DNA of 6,970 nt, from NCBI GenBank assembly GCA_044374295.1, contig JBILOU010000157.1, forward strand, positions 1 to 6,970. Reading direction: 5' to 3'. Made by a program: the position numbers and the translations under genes. This stretch comes from CAIZGX01 sp044374295 (GTDB lineage: Bacteria > Bacteroidota > Bacteroidia > Flavobacteriales_D > Sanyastnellaceae). The notes beneath the pieces were generated by a model. That model saw only the letters and a list, made by a program, of their open reading frames with translations. It was not told where the DNA came from and searched no databases. Below are positions 6,193-6,970 of this stretch, piece after piece; within the stretch, counting starts at the first letter, position 1; each line of letters starts with the position of its first letter.

Positions 6193-6970
6193 TTAGAGGA
6201 GTTGTGCAACAATCTTCTCTACTGAATAACCATCGGCTTCAGCTTTGTAATTGCGCACGATACGGTGACGAAGAATTGGCAAAGCAACGGCCTTCACGTC
6301 TTCAATATCTGGACTGTATTTTCCGTTCAATGCAGCGTTCACTTTCGCTCCAACAATTAAGAATTGAGAAGCACGCGGACCCGCACCCCAGCTGAGGTAT
6401 TGATTCGCCAATGGATCTGCATTCTCTCTGTTCGGACGTGTCTTCGCAACCAAACGAACAGCATACTCAATAACATTATCGGGAACCGGCATCTTCCGAA
6501 TCAACTGCTGATAGAACTGAATTTCTTCAGAAGAAATAACAGGTGAAAGCGTTTGTGACACGCCTGAAGTTGTTTGCTTTACAATAACTAATTCTTCCGC
6601 TAAGGTTGGATAGTCGACCCAAATGTTGAACATGAAACGGTCCAATTGCGCTTCAGGCAAAGGATACGTTCCTTCTTGCTCTATCGGGTTTTGTGTTGCT
6701 AAAACGAAAAACGGAGAAGGTAATACGTGTGTTACACCGCCTGCTGTTACGCGACGCTCTTGCATGGCTTCCAACAAAGCACTTTGTGTTTTTGGAGGAG
6801 TACGGTTAATCTCATCGGCCAAAATGATGTTCGAAAACAAAGGACCTTTGATGAATTTAAACTGACGTGATTCATCTAAAATTTCAGAACCAATGATATC
6901 GCTCGGCATTAAGTCGGGCGTGAATTGAATGCGGTTGAAAGACAAACCCAATACTTGCGAAAGTGTATTT
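6193..6970 (-). CDS. MoxR-family AAA+ ATPase, C-terminal part
   Basis: The frame enters at the window edge and ends at TAA 6193-6195; 258 residues are visible, beginning NTLSQVLGLSFNRIQFTPD. That is just after where the Walker A loop should be, so the nucleotide-binding lysine lies outside. Visible motifs are FTPDLMPSDIIG, Walker B IILADE (48-53) followed by INRTPPKTQSALLEAMQE, the sensor 1 region LATQNP (N94), QLDRF with the probable arginine finger R111, and sensor 2 GAGPRAS (R199) in the AAA lid domain. Conservation with Bacteroidota MoxR proteins is very high. These ATPases act as chaperone-like factors, often with von Willebrand A-domain or DUF58 partners, in maturing enzymes or envelope functions. 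Here the next gene downstream is a glycosyltransferase, 10 nt away, and not a DUF58 protein. What lies upstream cannot be seen, so the specific function is open. Confidence 0.96.
   Translation of the reverse strand, partial: NTLSQVLGLSFNRIQFTPDLMPSDIIGSEILDESRQFKFIKGPLFSNIILADEINRTPPKTQSALLEAMQERRVTAGGVTHVLPSPFFVLATQNPIEQEGTYPLPEAQLDRFMFNIWVDYPTLAEELVIVKQTTSGVSQTLSPVISSEEIQFYQQLIRKMPVPDNVIEYAVRLVAKTRPNRENADPLANQYLSWGAGPRASQFLIVGAKVNAALNGKYSPDIEDVKAVALPILRHRIVRNYKAEADGYSVEKIVAQLL

Overview
The window is ordinary-looking chromosomal DNA of a Bacteroidota bacterium, probably from the Flavobacteriales side of the phylum. This rests on the moderate-to-low GC, weak ribosome binding sites, two exact TAnnTTTG-type -7 promoter elements, tRNA genes without an encoded CCA end, and a protein style typical of the group (MoxR ATPase, AlgI-type MBOAT, a secreted protein with a DWEEI...GDFGNN signature). 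I see no phage, transposon, IS or CRISPR sequence.

Layout. Positions 1-341 hold the 5' part of a secreted protein gene on the minus strand. It diverges across 56 bp from acs (398-2428, plus strand), which encodes AMP-forming acetyl-CoA synthetase. A hairpin terminator at 2440-2467 follows. Next is a divergent pair of tRNA genes, tRNA-Ser(GGA) on the minus strand (2477-2561) and tRNA-Phe(GAA) on the plus strand (2624-2696), separated by a short region carrying two mirror-image -7 boxes. A second terminator (2705-2735) separates tRNA-Phe from a tight minus-strand gene cluster that fills the rest of the window. In transcription order that cluster is a MoxR-type AAA+ ATPase (5' end outside the window), a GT4 glycosyltransferase, an MBOAT O-acyltransferase and a membrane-anchored SGNH-like protein. 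The gaps are 10 nt, 1 nt and a 1-nt overlap (TAATG), so the four are probably one operon whose promoter lies beyond position 6970.

How the genes may work together. The last three genes look like a cell-envelope glycan module. The glycosyltransferase adds a sugar, the MBOAT protein carries an acyl group (probably acetyl) across the membrane, and the SGNH partner transfers it to a periplasmic glycan, by analogy with AlgI/AlgJ-X, PatA/PatB and DltB/DltD. The role of the MoxR ATPase here is open; it is usually a chaperone-like factor for assembling membrane or metal-containing complexes. acs makes acetyl-CoA, the likely ultimate acetyl donor, but it is a separate transcription unit and the link is only metabolic.

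The most unusual item is an in-frame run of 30-bp tandem repeats inside acs. It inserts about 45 hydrophilic residues into the mobile C-terminal domain of an otherwise highly conserved enzyme. The window shows no clearly novel multi-gene system.
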